Virus record (IMG/VR): IMGVR_UViG_3300046529_000243
Location: 1 to 21,749 of that record
Origin: a virus
Reading direction: 5' to 3' (one strand)
Length of the DNA: 21,749 nt
Below the pieces are notes generated by a model. The model saw only the letters and a program-made list of their open reading frames with translations, had not been told where the DNA came from and ran no database searches. The position numbers and the translations under genes are program-made. Every line of letters starts with the position of its first letter. The stretch's first letter is position 1. Below are positions 6,415 through 13,571 of this stretch, one piece after another.

Positions 6415-7811
6415 TGGCGCTGACGGTCACACATGCGCACCACTCGGCCATTGCCGATGACGGTTCGGATGTCGGCTCAAACAATTGGAATGCTGCGCAC
6501 ACTCTGACCGGCAGTGTTGCGGCTTCGGAACTGACCGGCAATATTGACCTTTCTTCCCAGGTTACTGGTAATCTGGCGACAAGCCATTTAAACAGCGCAA
6601 CGAGCGCAAGCTCTTCTACATTTTGGTGCGGGAACGGCGCCTGGATTAATCCCCTTAGCGGGTTTTCTGCAAAGACTCCAGCAGGCAGTGACTTAACTTT
6701 CTATGTTGCGACGACGGGGAACGACTCCAATGTCGGCTCGGTTGGCTCCCCGTTCAAGACTATCCAGTACGCCCTAAACGTTGTTGCGGGCTATGATTGG
6801 ATAGGCAACTTTAGGCCGATAATCAATGTTGTCGCCGGCACCTACGCCGAAAACCTCATCCTGCCGGTCCTGACCAATGCAACAAAGGAAGGTTGGCTGC
6901 TCGGCGATGAAACCACCCCGGCCAATGTCATACTGTCCGGCGCTTCGGGGCCAACCGCCGCGATAAGGGCCGATGGCGGCGTTGAGTGGTTTGTCTCCGG
7001 GTTTGAGTTTCAGGGCTCGACGACCTACGGGATAAGCGTTAATTACGGCAGCATCGTCGATATGGGAGCCATTAATATGAATGGCCCCCCGAACCCGTTT
7101 CACTGCGAGCAAGCGGAACTGGGGCTCAATGTTGGGCCTATCATCGTTAAGCAAGTCAACGGCAACTTCATTACAGGAAAGTACGGTCTATTCCCTTGGG
7201 AAAATTGCTCCATTACCCTGACAACGGGGCCAATGACAAATGCGAACTTTTTCCTGGACCTTGAGGGGGGCAATTGCCAAGTCCAGCTAGAGAACGCCAC
7301 CTACACTAATTTTAGCTCATGGGCGGACGGCGGCGGCAGCAGCATTGTCGCCCTAAATTCCAGCATTGTTAATACGAGGAACGGGCTGATATCGGACGTC
7401 CCGGGAGCAACCGCGGTGCCCGGGAGCAACCTGTTTGCTGACGTTACCTGCTGGATTACGTCGATCAACAGTAATTTTGCTACCAACCTTGGAAGCGCCT
7501 TCGGGTATGTGGACCGGACGGTAGTTACCTCAACGTCCACCAATTATACGCTGGGCTTTGCCAACGCCGGCAACATTATCGAAATGAATAATGCCGGAGC
7601 CAATACGGTTACGGTCCCGTCAAGCGCAACGGTTAACTTTCCGGTTGGCGCAAAGGTGACGGTTGTTCAAGCGGGCGCTGGCGCTACATCGCCCTCGACG
7701 GCCAGCGGCGCGACAATACACGGGGTAGCGGCTTTGGCAGGTCAATGGAAATCGGCCGTTCTTTATAAGCGTGCGGCCGACGAATGGGTTCAGCTCAGTG
7801 GGGCATTCTAA
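6414..7811 (+). CDS. Tail fibre/spike-like protein with beta-helix
   Basis: This is a 465-residue virion-surface protein candidate. The N-terminus (M-A-L-T-V-T-H, then N-N-W-N-A-A-H-T-L-T-G) matches the start of the next gene and is probably the attachment part. Residues 51-77 carry one copy of a T-G-N-L...L-N-S-A-T...F-W-C-G-N-G-A-W repeat. After that, F-Y-V-A-T-T-G-N-D-S-N-V-G and S-P-F-K-T-I-Q-Y-A-L-N resemble the opening of right-handed parallel beta-helix (pectate-lyase-like/DUF1565) domains, and the following 200 residues have rung-like hydrophobic periodicity. The last about 90 residues resemble a common fibre end domain (V-T-V-P-S-S-A-T-V-N-F-P-V-G). It overlaps the portal stop as TAATG. 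A polysaccharide-binding or -cleaving receptor protein is likely, but the enzyme activity is not shown. Confidence 0.75.
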   Translation: MALTVTHAHHSAIADDGSDVGSNNWNAAHTLTGSVAASELTGNIDLSSQVTGNLATSHLNSATSASSSTFWCGNGAWINPLSGFSAKTPAGSDLTFYVATTGNDSNVGSVGSPFKTIQYALNVVAGYDWIGNFRPIINVVAGTYAENLILPVLTNATKEGWLLGDETTPANVILSGASGPTAAIRADGGVEWFVSGFEFQGSTTYGISVNYGSIVDMGAINMNGPPNPFHCEQAELGLNVGPIIVKQVNGNFITGKYGLFPWENCSITLTTGPMTNANFFLDLEGGNCQVQLENATYTNFSSWADGGGSSIVALNSSIVNTRNGLISDVPGATAVPGSNLFADVTCWITSINSNFATNLGSAFGYVDRTVVTSTSTNYTLGFANAGNIIEMNNAGANTVTVPSSATVNFPVGAKVTVVQAGAGATSPSTASGATIHGVAALAGQWKSAVLYKRAADEWVQLSGAF

Positions 7812-9155
7812 GTGGCTTTAACGGTCGCACATAATTTCACCTCAACGACGACTGAAACCACAAACTCCGGCACGTCCGGAGGCTTGGGCATTGTTGGGCC
7901 AAACGAGTGGAATGCTAATCACACTGTCACCGGCTCAATCTCGCTTGCCAGTACTGCCGATGGCATTACCGGCAATCTTCCGGTTGGGAACCTCAACAGC
8001 GGCACGGGCGCCAGCACGACCACCATGTGGCGCGGCGACGGCTCCTGGGCTGCGGTCGATTTGGCGACCGCGAACGTTACCGGCAACCTTGGCGTAAGCC
8101 ACCTGAATAGCGGTACGGCCGCAAGCAATGCCACGTTCTGGCGCGGCGATGGTACATGGGCCGCAGCAGGCGGCAGCGTAGGTGGCACAAGCGGCAGCGT
8201 CCAGTATAGCACTGGCGGCGCGCTTGGTGGCTTCGGCTATTGGGACCAAGCCAACCTCATCCTAAATCTCGGCAGCACCTCGGCTGCGGAGAGCTTGCGG
8301 GTCTATAATTCGATTGATGTTCTAACCGGCCCCACCAACTACGAGCGCGGGGTGTTTGATTGGACGACCACCAGCAACGTCCTGACGATTGGGACGCAGA
8401 AAGGCGGGACGGGGACAGCACGCTCGGTTAAGATTGTAGGGGGCAATGCCGGCACGTTCCTGGAATGCGGCATTGATCGCGGAGACACGTTCACTGTCCA
8501 AAACGGCTCTTTCGGAATTGATATTAATGGAAATACGAACTATAATACGTATTTCTTCTCTGCTGAGGGATGGCGTGTAGTCAGCGGCAACGCCTATTGC
8601 TTCGTTAGTTCGGGAAATGCAACGGGGACAACCGACACCGCTATCAATCGCGTTACCGCTGGGGTACTTGGTGTTGGCACAGCATACAATAACGCCTCTG
8701 GCTGGATTAATTATGGGGGCGAAAAGCGCGTCTCCGCCGATGTCACTTCGACCACAACCGCCAAGGCAAACATTACCGGCTTGAGCTTTACTACACTCGC
8801 GAGCCGCAAATATTCATTCCAGGCCAATTTGATTGTAACCGATGCGGCTGCGGGGGGTATCGCCATCACCCTGAATGCCACGTCCACCACGACCACATAC
8901 ACGCTTATATTTGATGGCTTTGTGGTGGAAGCCACCAATAAGGGCTATGCGCAGGGAACGCTATTGACTGGCGCGAACGATGTCGCGTCATCCGCCACTA
9001 CTGGGACTATCGCACACGTGATTGTGACCGGCACGCTGGAAACTTCCGCCACGGCACCCAGTACCGTTGTCCTTCAATTCTCGCAGAATACGCAGAACGC
9101 CACACAAACCACTGTCAAACAGGGCTCATTTATGTGGGTCCACGATATGCCCTAA
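7812..9155 (+). CDS. Tail fibre-like protein, N-terminally related to the previous gene
   Basis: This 447-residue protein starts with GTG directly after the preceding TAA. It shares M-A-L-T-V-x-H and the W-N-A-x-H-T-x-T-G-S block with the upstream fibre, then diverges. Residues 53-80 and 90-117 are two tandem copies of T-G-N-L-x-V...L-N-S-G-T-x-A-S...W-R-G-D-G-x-W-A, a motif common in phage fibres. The rest is Thr/Ser/Gly-rich beta structure. The C-terminal part (residues about 310-447, from V-S-A-D-V-T-S-T-T) has a jelly-roll-like look. A homotrimeric surface fibre for host attachment is the best guess. The divergent C-terminal part compared with its neighbour suggests a different receptor or a distal fibre segment. 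Confidence 0.75.
   Translation: MALTVAHNFTSTTTETTNSGTSGGLGIVGPNEWNANHTVTGSISLASTADGITGNLPVGNLNSGTGASTTTMWRGDGSWAAVDLATANVTGNLGVSHLNSGTAASNATFWRGDGTWAAAGGSVGGTSGSVQYSTGGALGGFGYWDQANLILNLGSTSAAESLRVYNSIDVLTGPTNYERGVFDWTTTSNVLTIGTQKGGTGTARSVKIVGGNAGTFLECGIDRGDTFTVQNGSFGIDINGNTNYNTYFFSAEGWRVVSGNAYCFVSSGNATGTTDTAINRVTAGVLGVGTAYNNASGWINYGGEKRVSADVTSTTTAKANITGLSFTTLASRKYSFQANLIVTDAAAGGIAITLNATSTTTTYTLIFDGFVVEATNKGYAQGTLLTGANDVASSATTGTIAHVIVTGTLETSATAPSTVVLQFSQNTQNATQTTVKQGSFMWVHDMP
7968..8162 (+). repeat. Two tandem WRGDGxW fibre repeats
   Basis: Copies at 7968-8051 and 8079-8162 encode 28-residue units with the same order of landmarks: T-G-N-L, L-N-S-G-T-x-A-S, and W-R-G-D-G-x-W-A. A third, diverged copy is in the upstream fibre gene at about 6564-6644, where W-R-G-D-G is replaced by W-C-G-N-G. 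Confidence 0.75.
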
Positions 9156-9164
9156 GGAATAGAT

Positions 9165-9488
9165 ATGGGAACCGTTACAATCACTGCTGCGGGCTTCGCC
9201 AATCTTCCGGGGTCCGCGCCGACCACGTGGCCAGCGGATGTTACCTATCCGTCAAGCGGCAACACCAACGGCACAAAAGTTTATACGATTACGGATGCCG
9301 ACTGGCAGAAGCTCATTAATTGGGCCGCCGACAGTCAATTTACCGGAACGGTCGCCAGCCCAGCCGCCCCCACCGCGCAACAGATCCTGCTCGCTTGGGT
9401 CAATATCTGGGCCAACGGCACCATCGGGGCAGTCAAGCAATACTTCACCATACCGGCCCAGCCGCCGACGCCTATCGTCTTTACATAA
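9165..9488 (+). CDS. Hypothetical protein, 107 aa
   Basis: AAGGAATAG-type ribosome site precedes ATG 9165. The N-terminal half is beta-like (G-T-V-T-I-T-A-A-G-F), and the middle has a helix with W-Q-K-L-I-N-W-A-A-D, followed by a Pro/Ala/Gln segment, a helix (I-L-L-A-W-V-N-I-W-A-N-G) and a Pro-rich end. I do not recognise a family. It is placed directly after the fibre genes, so a fibre-associated or assembly role is possible but unproven. Confidence 0.8.
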   Translation: MGTVTITAAGFANLPGSAPTTWPADVTYPSSGNTNGTKVYTITDADWQKLINWAADSQFTGTVASPAAPTAQQILLAWVNIWANGTIGAVKQYFTIPAQPPTPIVFT

Positions 9489-9497
9489 AGAGGCCCC

Positions 9498-9656
9498 ATG
9501 CTGAAACTGGAACTAAGCGAGCAGATGCTTCAGGTTATCGGGGAAGCCCTTAGCAATGCCCCCTATCGGATTTCCGCGCCCGTCCTGGCGGAGATTCAAA
9601 AGCAGCTTGATGCCCAACAGAACCGCAAGGGCCTCAAGGTGCCACAAGCAGCATAA
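9498..9656 (+). CDS. Conserved-looking phage mini-protein, 52 aa
   Basis: A good ribosome site, AAGAGG at 9488-9493, sits four bases before ATG 9498. The 52-residue product is L-x-L-rich at the start (M-L-K-L-E-L-S), then two predicted helices separated by A-P-Y-R-I-S-A-P, the second being V-L-A-E-I-Q-K-Q-L-D-A-Q. Short proteins of this two-helix pattern occur widely in tailed phages and have no assigned function as far as I know. The TAA is seven bases before the next ATG. Confidence 0.8.
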   Translation: MLKLELSEQMLQVIGEALSNAPYRISAPVLAEIQKQLDAQQNRKGLKVPQAA

Positions 9657-9662
9657 CATGAC

Positions 9663-9971
9663 ATGGCTACAGCCTTCCAGCCCAATGCGTTCCAGAACAA
9701 TGCGTTCCAGATCGTATCGTCAACGGTCAATTGGATATTGGCGGGCGTTACTCGAGGATTGCACGGCCAGCCTTTAGGGCTCTGCAACGTCTTTGTTTAT
9801 GATAGCGTTACCGACGGCTTTATGGGAAGCGGCACCTCGGACGCCAGCGGTAATTACACTGTCACTCTATCAAGCAGCGGCAATAATCTCTTTGCTGTGG
9901 CCTATCTTGCGGGTACGCCGGATTTAGCCGGAACGACTGTTAATACGCTGGTTGCTAGTTCTTCGACATGA
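9663..9971 (+). CDS. FQ-repeat protein with Ig-like/carboxypeptidase-regulatory-like domain
   Basis: The N-terminus has three evenly spaced A-F-Q units (F5, F10, F15), partly visible as a DNA repeat. From about residue 25 the pattern G-V-T-R-G...L-C-N-V-F-V-Y-D...S-G-T-S-D-A-S-G-N-Y-T-V resembles the seven-stranded carboxypeptidase-regulatory/CNA-B-like beta domain, where a T-D-x-x-G-x-Y-x-V strand is typical. Such domains often decorate phage virions and bind surfaces. The length is 102 residues and the last bases overlap the next gene as ATGA. The next gene shares the same N-terminal repeat, so both probably attach to the same partner or to one another. Confidence 0.75.
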   Translation: MATAFQPNAFQNNAFQIVSSTVNWILAGVTRGLHGQPLGLCNVFVYDSVTDGFMGSGTSDASGNYTVTLSSSGNNLFAVAYLAGTPDLAGTTVNTLVASSST

Positions 9972-10531
9972 CTGCGGTTTTTCAGTCAAATATCTTTCAG
10001 CATACTGTATTTCAGGTTGGCGGCAGCACGCCTATCGTGGCGGGGCCGGCCTCTAACGATATCTTTCTGTGCCCGGTCCCGGCCTTCTCGAACCATGCCG
10101 ACATCAGGCTGGAAGACCCCACTAAGAAATGTGGGGGCGGTATTGGCTGGATGCCCGAATGGGGCACCGGCAGACCACGATTTAGGCACGACCCGAGAGA
10201 GCTTGACCGCAGGATTAGAGCGCAGCGCGGCTTTGGTCCGCAGCGCTACGCCCAACTTCTTGAAGAAGTTGCCACCAAGGCCAGGGAAGCCAAGAACAAA
10301 GCGCAGCGTAAGGCGCTCAAGGCCGCACTGGAGTCGGCAAAGTTAGTAGACATCGAAAGCCAGGCCATCGATCCGGCGCCGCTGTTGCTGGCCATCGAAG
10401 AAGTCGCCACCATCAAGCGGGTCAAGGAAAGCCTCGAGGCTGCTCGCCACGCCGAAGCGATGGCCAGGGCTTATTACGAATTTGAACTCGAACAGGACGA
10501 GGAAGAAGCATTAGTGCTGCTCCTGAATTAG
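9968..10531 (+). CDS. FQ-repeat protein with helical charged C-terminus
   Basis: The first 17 residues repeat the F-Q triplet of the upstream protein at identical positions (F5, F10, F15), then the sequence changes to a turn-rich part (F-L-C-P-V-P-A-F, K-C-G-G-G-I-G-W-M-P-E-W-G). From about residue 75 to the end it is a long, highly charged helix pair rich in Ala, Glu, Lys and Arg with coiled-coil potential, ending in an acidic patch D-E-E-E. The role is unknown. The C-terminal coding end contains a possible ribosome site (GAGGAAG, 10499-10505) for the next, ATT-starting frame. Confidence 0.75.
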   Translation: MTAVFQSNIFQHTVFQVGGSTPIVAGPASNDIFLCPVPAFSNHADIRLEDPTKKCGGGIGWMPEWGTGRPRFRHDPRELDRRIRAQRGFGPQRYAQLLEEVATKAREAKNKAQRKALKAALESAKLVDIESQAIDPAPLLLAIEEVATIKRVKESLEAARHAEAMARAYYEFELEQDEEEALVLLLN

Positions 10532-10698
10532 ATTACGTCCGAGTTTACCAAGGCGGCAATCACGATGTCTGGTGCAATGGGCGCACTCATGTTTGGTGCG
10601 ACGGCGGCTATGGCCTGCCGGATAATCTGGTGCCAGTCCAAAATCCTTGGACAAGAATTGGCAAATGCGATTGTGAGAAATGGACGAAATCAAGCTAG
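10510..10698 (+). CDS. Cryptic four-cysteine mini-protein with ATT start
   Basis: This frame fills the otherwise empty 148 bases between two genes. Its 62 residues look coding: L-D-Y-V-R-V-Y-Q-G-G-N-H-D-V-W-C, then G-R-T-H-V-W-C-D-G-G and C-D-C-E-K-W, with cysteines at 22, 30, 53 and 55. No ATG, GTG or TTG is in frame before the conserved-looking part. ATT at 10510 stands four bases after GAGGAAG (10499-10505), so an ATT start is plausible. The alternative is a -1 frameshift out of the preceding gene, but no slippery heptamer is seen. The TAG overlaps the next gene by 19 bases. A metal-binding or WxG-type beta fold is possible. Confidence 0.5.
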   Translation: MSAAPELDYVRVYQGGNHDVWCNGRTHVWCDGGYGLPDNLVPVQNPWTRIGKCDCEKWTKSS

Positions 10699-10952
10699 GC
10701 CAACAGCAGGGCCGTGGCGCGGCTGCTGAAGCTCTACTGCAAAGTGAACTCCTGAAAGAAGTCTTTTCGTACCTGGAAACCGAGTACCTGCTGGCCTGGC
10801 GCAACACCCGTGTGGCAGATACTAACGCTCGCGAAAAGCTCTGGCAGGCCGTTCACATTGTGAATTTGGTCAAGGACCAGCTGCATAAATACGTTGCTGA
10901 CGGCAAGATCGCCTCCAAGGATCTTGCCAACATCAAATATCTGAAAAGGTGA
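10680..10952 (+). CDS. Small helical protein before scaffold, 90 aa
   Basis: The protein is almost all helix and well charged. Landmarks are G-R-G-A-A-A-E-A-L-L-Q-S-E-L-L-K-E (about 12-28), A-W-R-N-T (39-43), A-R-E-K-L-W-Q-A-V-H-I-V (50-61) and a Lys-rich end. Proteins with the A-W-R-x-T ... R-E-x-L-W pattern are commonly found just before the scaffold and capsid genes of podoviruses; function is not known to me. An assembly or scaffold-related role is inferred from position. The start is ATG, and its last codons contain the AGGTGA ribosome site for the scaffold gene. Confidence 0.85.
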   Translation: MDEIKLGQQQGRGAAAEALLQSELLKEVFSYLETEYLLAWRNTRVADTNAREKLWQAVHIVNLVKDQLHKYVADGKIASKDLANIKYLKR

Positions 10953-10955
10953 TAA

Positions 10956-12023
10956 TTGTCTGAGAATCTTGATATTGCACAGAATGCTACTGAAGTTGTA
11001 CCGACAAGCGACACGACCCCCCTTACACCCCGCCAGGCTGCGGAATCACTGAGCCAATATCGCTATAAACGCGATGCCGGTGAAGCCCGCGCTGCGGAGG
11101 AAATGCCACCCTCGCAGGTCAATGACGCCGCGAGAGAGATTGACGCCGCCCCTCCAGAAGAGGCTACCGGCGAGCTACCGACCGAAGCAACCGACCAGGC
11201 GGAAGCGCCTCCACTCGACTTGCCGAGGTCTTGGGCGAAAGACAAAGCGGAAGCATGGGCAAGGCTCGACCGTGACACCCAAGAATACCTCTTGGATCAT
11301 GACAGCAAAGCCTCTGCGGAAGTACGTCGGACGCAAAACGAATCCGCTGAACGCGCCAAGGCTCTTGAAGCCGAACGCGCACAGTTGGAACAGGCTAGGA
11401 AGCAATATGAAGAAGCCGCCTTGGTGGCCCTTCAGGAGCTTCAAGGACAGCAGCTGGGCGAATTCGCCGATATCAGAACGCATGCCGATGTCGAGCGATT
11501 AGCCAGGGAAGATTGGCCGCGTTATGCCTTGTGGGACGCCAAGCAAAAGCAAATTGCAGGGCGGCAGCAAGAATTAAAGGCCGCCCAGGAGCGTCAGCAG
11601 CAGGACTATCAGGCCCAATACGCTAAATTCGTCAAGGACAACACGGACAAATTCATTGAATCCGTGCCCGAGCTGAAGAACAGCGAGAAGGCCACCAAGT
11701 TCGCGACTGACGCCGTTAATCTCTATCGGGATCTAGGATATTCCGAAGACGAGATAACACAATTGCAGCAAGGCAAGGCATCAATTTCTCCTCATGATCG
11801 TCGGCAATTGCAGATGACCAGGGAGGCGCTTCTCTATCGCCAAGCCAAGGCTGCAATTCCAAAAGCTGTGGCCAAGCCCATTCCACAAGTACAGCGCCCC
11901 GGTGTTGCTGCGCCGCGCAATGCGGACAAGAGCAGCCGGGAGGAAGCTTTAAGCAAACGTTTAGACGCAACAGGCAACTGGAAAGACGCCGCGGAGCTAC
12001 TCATAGCCCGGCGCTCCAGATAA
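10956..12023 (+). CDS. Capsid scaffolding protein
   Basis: The scaffold drives correct assembly of capsid protein around the portal and leaves before or during packaging. The N-terminal 85 residues are acidic, Pro/Ala/Glu-rich and probably disordered. Then comes D-L-P-R-S-W-A-K-D-K-A-E-A-W (about 88-101) and Q-E-Y-L-L-D-H (about 108-114), typical of phage scaffold proteins, followed by a long coiled coil rich in Ala, Glu and Gln (about 125-165 and 195-230). The C-terminal end is basic (K-A-I-P-K-A-V-A-K-P), as expected for the capsid-binding end. The start is TTG at 10956 behind AGGTGA. It lies just before the major capsid gene, as usual for scaffold genes. Confidence 0.88.
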   Translation: MSENLDIAQNATEVVPTSDTTPLTPRQAAESLSQYRYKRDAGEARAAEEMPPSQVNDAAREIDAAPPEEATGELPTEATDQAEAPPLDLPRSWAKDKAEAWARLDRDTQEYLLDHDSKASAEVRRTQNESAERAKALEAERAQLEQARKQYEEAALVALQELQGQQLGEFADIRTHADVERLAREDWPRYALWDAKQKQIAGRQQELKAAQERQQQDYQAQYAKFVKDNTDKFIESVPELKNSEKATKFATDAVNLYRDLGYSEDEITQLQQGKASISPHDRRQLQMTREALLYRQAKAAIPKAVAKPIPQVQRPGVAAPRNADKSSREEALSKRLDATGNWKDAAELLIARRSR

Positions 12024-12033
12024 AGGATAAAAC

Positions 12034-13011
12034 ATGTCTCTCCCCAGCAATGCCCTGGCTTCGTATGAAGCCATCGGCAACCGCGAAGACCTCGCGGACG
12101 TTATCTACAGAATTGACCCGACCGAGACTCCGTTCCTGTCGGGCGCCGAGAAGGCCAAAGCTACCGCCGTCAAGCACGAATGGCAGACCCAGGCCCTCGC
12201 CACCGCACAGACCACCAACGCAGTGCTCGAAGGCGACGACGCCGCGGCTGATGCCACGACCGTCACTGCTCGCCTGAGCAACATTGCGCAAATCTCGCGT
12301 AAGGTGCCCATGGTGAGCGGCACCCAGCAGGCTGTGGATCATGCCGGCCGCGGGAACGAAATGTCGTATCAGGAGATGTTGAAAGGGCTTGAACTCAAGC
12401 GCGACATGGAGGGCTCGCTGATTGCCTCGACGTGGGGCAGCACGACCGGCTCTGATACTGCTGTCCGGCATCTGGGTTCGGTCCTGTCCTGGCTCGGCGT
12501 CGGCGCCAAAGGCAATACCAGCGTGTCGACCGGCGCCACCACTGGTGTCGACCCGACAGGCTCGGACGGCTCGGGCGTTCGCACCAACGGCACCCAGCGT
12601 GCTTTCACCGAAGCTCAGTTGAAGAACGTGCTTCAGGCGGTGTGGGTGAACGGCGGCAAGCCCGACCTCATCATGACTGGCAGCTTCAATAAGCAGGTCT
12701 TCTCGACCTTCACTGGCCGCAGCTCGCCCATCGAGCAGGCCGCCAGCAAGAAGATCGTGGCGGCAGTTGATGCCTACGAGTCGGACTTCGGCACCCTGAA
12801 AGTGGTCCCGAACCGCTTCTGTCGGCAGCGTGACGTGTTCACGTTCCAGATGGACCTGTGGGGAGTGGCCTTCGTCAACGGTCGCCGCATGGTGTCGGTG
12901 CCACTGTCTCAGACGGGTGACTCGGTTCGCCGCATGATCCTGTCGGAGTACACCCTGGAGGCTCGCAACGAAAAGGGCTCCGGCCTCGTCACCGACTTGA
13001 CCACCAGCTAA
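12034..13011 (+). CDS. Major capsid protein, SU10-like (DUF5309 type)
   Basis: This 325-residue HK97-fold shell protein is preceded by a strong ribosome site, AAAGGA (12022-12027). The N-terminus has D-P-T-E-T-P-F-L-S-G (about 28-37), then H-E-W-Q-T and V-L-E-G-D-D, followed by I-S-R-K-V-P-M-V-S-G-T; this order is characteristic of the SU10 major capsid family. The C-terminal half shows P-D-L-I-M-T-G-S-F-N-K-Q (about 210-221), F-G-T-L-K-V-V-P-N-R and L-S-E-Y-T-L-E-A-R-N-E-K, as in relatives. No signs of truncation. Third codon positions are nearly all C or G, unlike the mixed use of neighbours, consistent with very high expression. Confidence 0.93.
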   Translation: MSLPSNALASYEAIGNREDLADVIYRIDPTETPFLSGAEKAKATAVKHEWQTQALATAQTTNAVLEGDDAAADATTVTARLSNIAQISRKVPMVSGTQQAVDHAGRGNEMSYQEMLKGLELKRDMEGSLIASTWGSTTGSDTAVRHLGSVLSWLGVGAKGNTSVSTGATTGVDPTGSDGSGVRTNGTQRAFTEAQLKNVLQAVWVNGGKPDLIMTGSFNKQVFSTFTGRSSPIEQAASKKIVAAVDAYESDFGTLKVVPNRFCRQRDVFTFQMDLWGVAFVNGRRMVSVPLSQTGDSVRRMILSEYTLEARNEKGSGLVTDLTTS

Positions 13012-13023
13012 TAGGGGGTCGCG

Positions 13024-13557
13024 ATGTCTTTTTATACTGTCTTTGAACAGAACGAGGTGCTGTTAACCAGCACCACGACCACCGTTATGGCGTCCACCGA
13101 CCTTGCAATCGTGCATAGCGCCGGCGGCAATAGGAAGTTCTACACCACACTTGGTGCGGCGTCTGCACAGGGCGCCTTCCAATCCGTCACTACGGCAACG
13201 GGCTCGGGAGCTACTTTCCCCTCCCTGTTGCCCTATGGGACGAGCATCATCACTGCGGCGGCTACCGGCGCAGTTGTCTTCATGCCGGCGCCCCCGGCTG
13301 CAGGTATCTATAAAAGCATTGTGATGGGCGCAACGTCGACCAGCACAGGCTTTCAGATCATCTCCAGCTCAAGCGCTAGCTGCCAAATCTATACTACCGG
13401 CACCTCGACCAACACGATTGTGCCCCGTCTTCAGACCTTGCTCGGCCAAAACTCGGCCTACATCGATCTGATCTCGCTTTCCACTTCGCAGTGGCAGGTA
13501 ACGGGCATGTCGATTGGCGCCGGCTGCGTCGCGTTTACGACCACTACATCATCGTAA
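13024..13557 (+). CDS. Beta-rich protein downstream of capsid (possible decoration)
   Basis: This 177-residue protein is Thr/Ser/Gly/Ala-rich with short alternating hydrophobic strands and no long helix, typical of virion beta-sandwich proteins. Landmarks are T-V-F-E-Q-N-E-V-L-L (4-13) and Y-I-D-L-I-S-L-S-T-S-Q-W-Q-V-T-G near the C-terminus, the latter common in phage head or fibre proteins. The gene starts behind an A-G-G-G-G-G ribosome site (near 13014-13019) directly after the capsid stop. Position right after the capsid gene suggests a head decoration or stabilising protein. No family recognised with confidence. Confidence 0.8.
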   Translation: MSFYTVFEQNEVLLTSTTTTVMASTDLAIVHSAGGNRKFYTTLGAASAQGAFQSVTTATGSGATFPSLLPYGTSIITAAATGAVVFMPAPPAAGIYKSIVMGATSTSTGFQIISSSSASCQIYTTGTSTNTIVPRLQTLLGQNSAYIDLISLSTSQWQVTGMSIGAGCVAFTTTTSS

Positions 13558-13571
13558 CATAAGGAGAGATT

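Noticed and set aside
6414-9155. Diversity-generating retroelement target in the fibre genes
   Set aside because: No reverse transcriptase gene, no template repeat and no variable-repeat signature are visible in the window.
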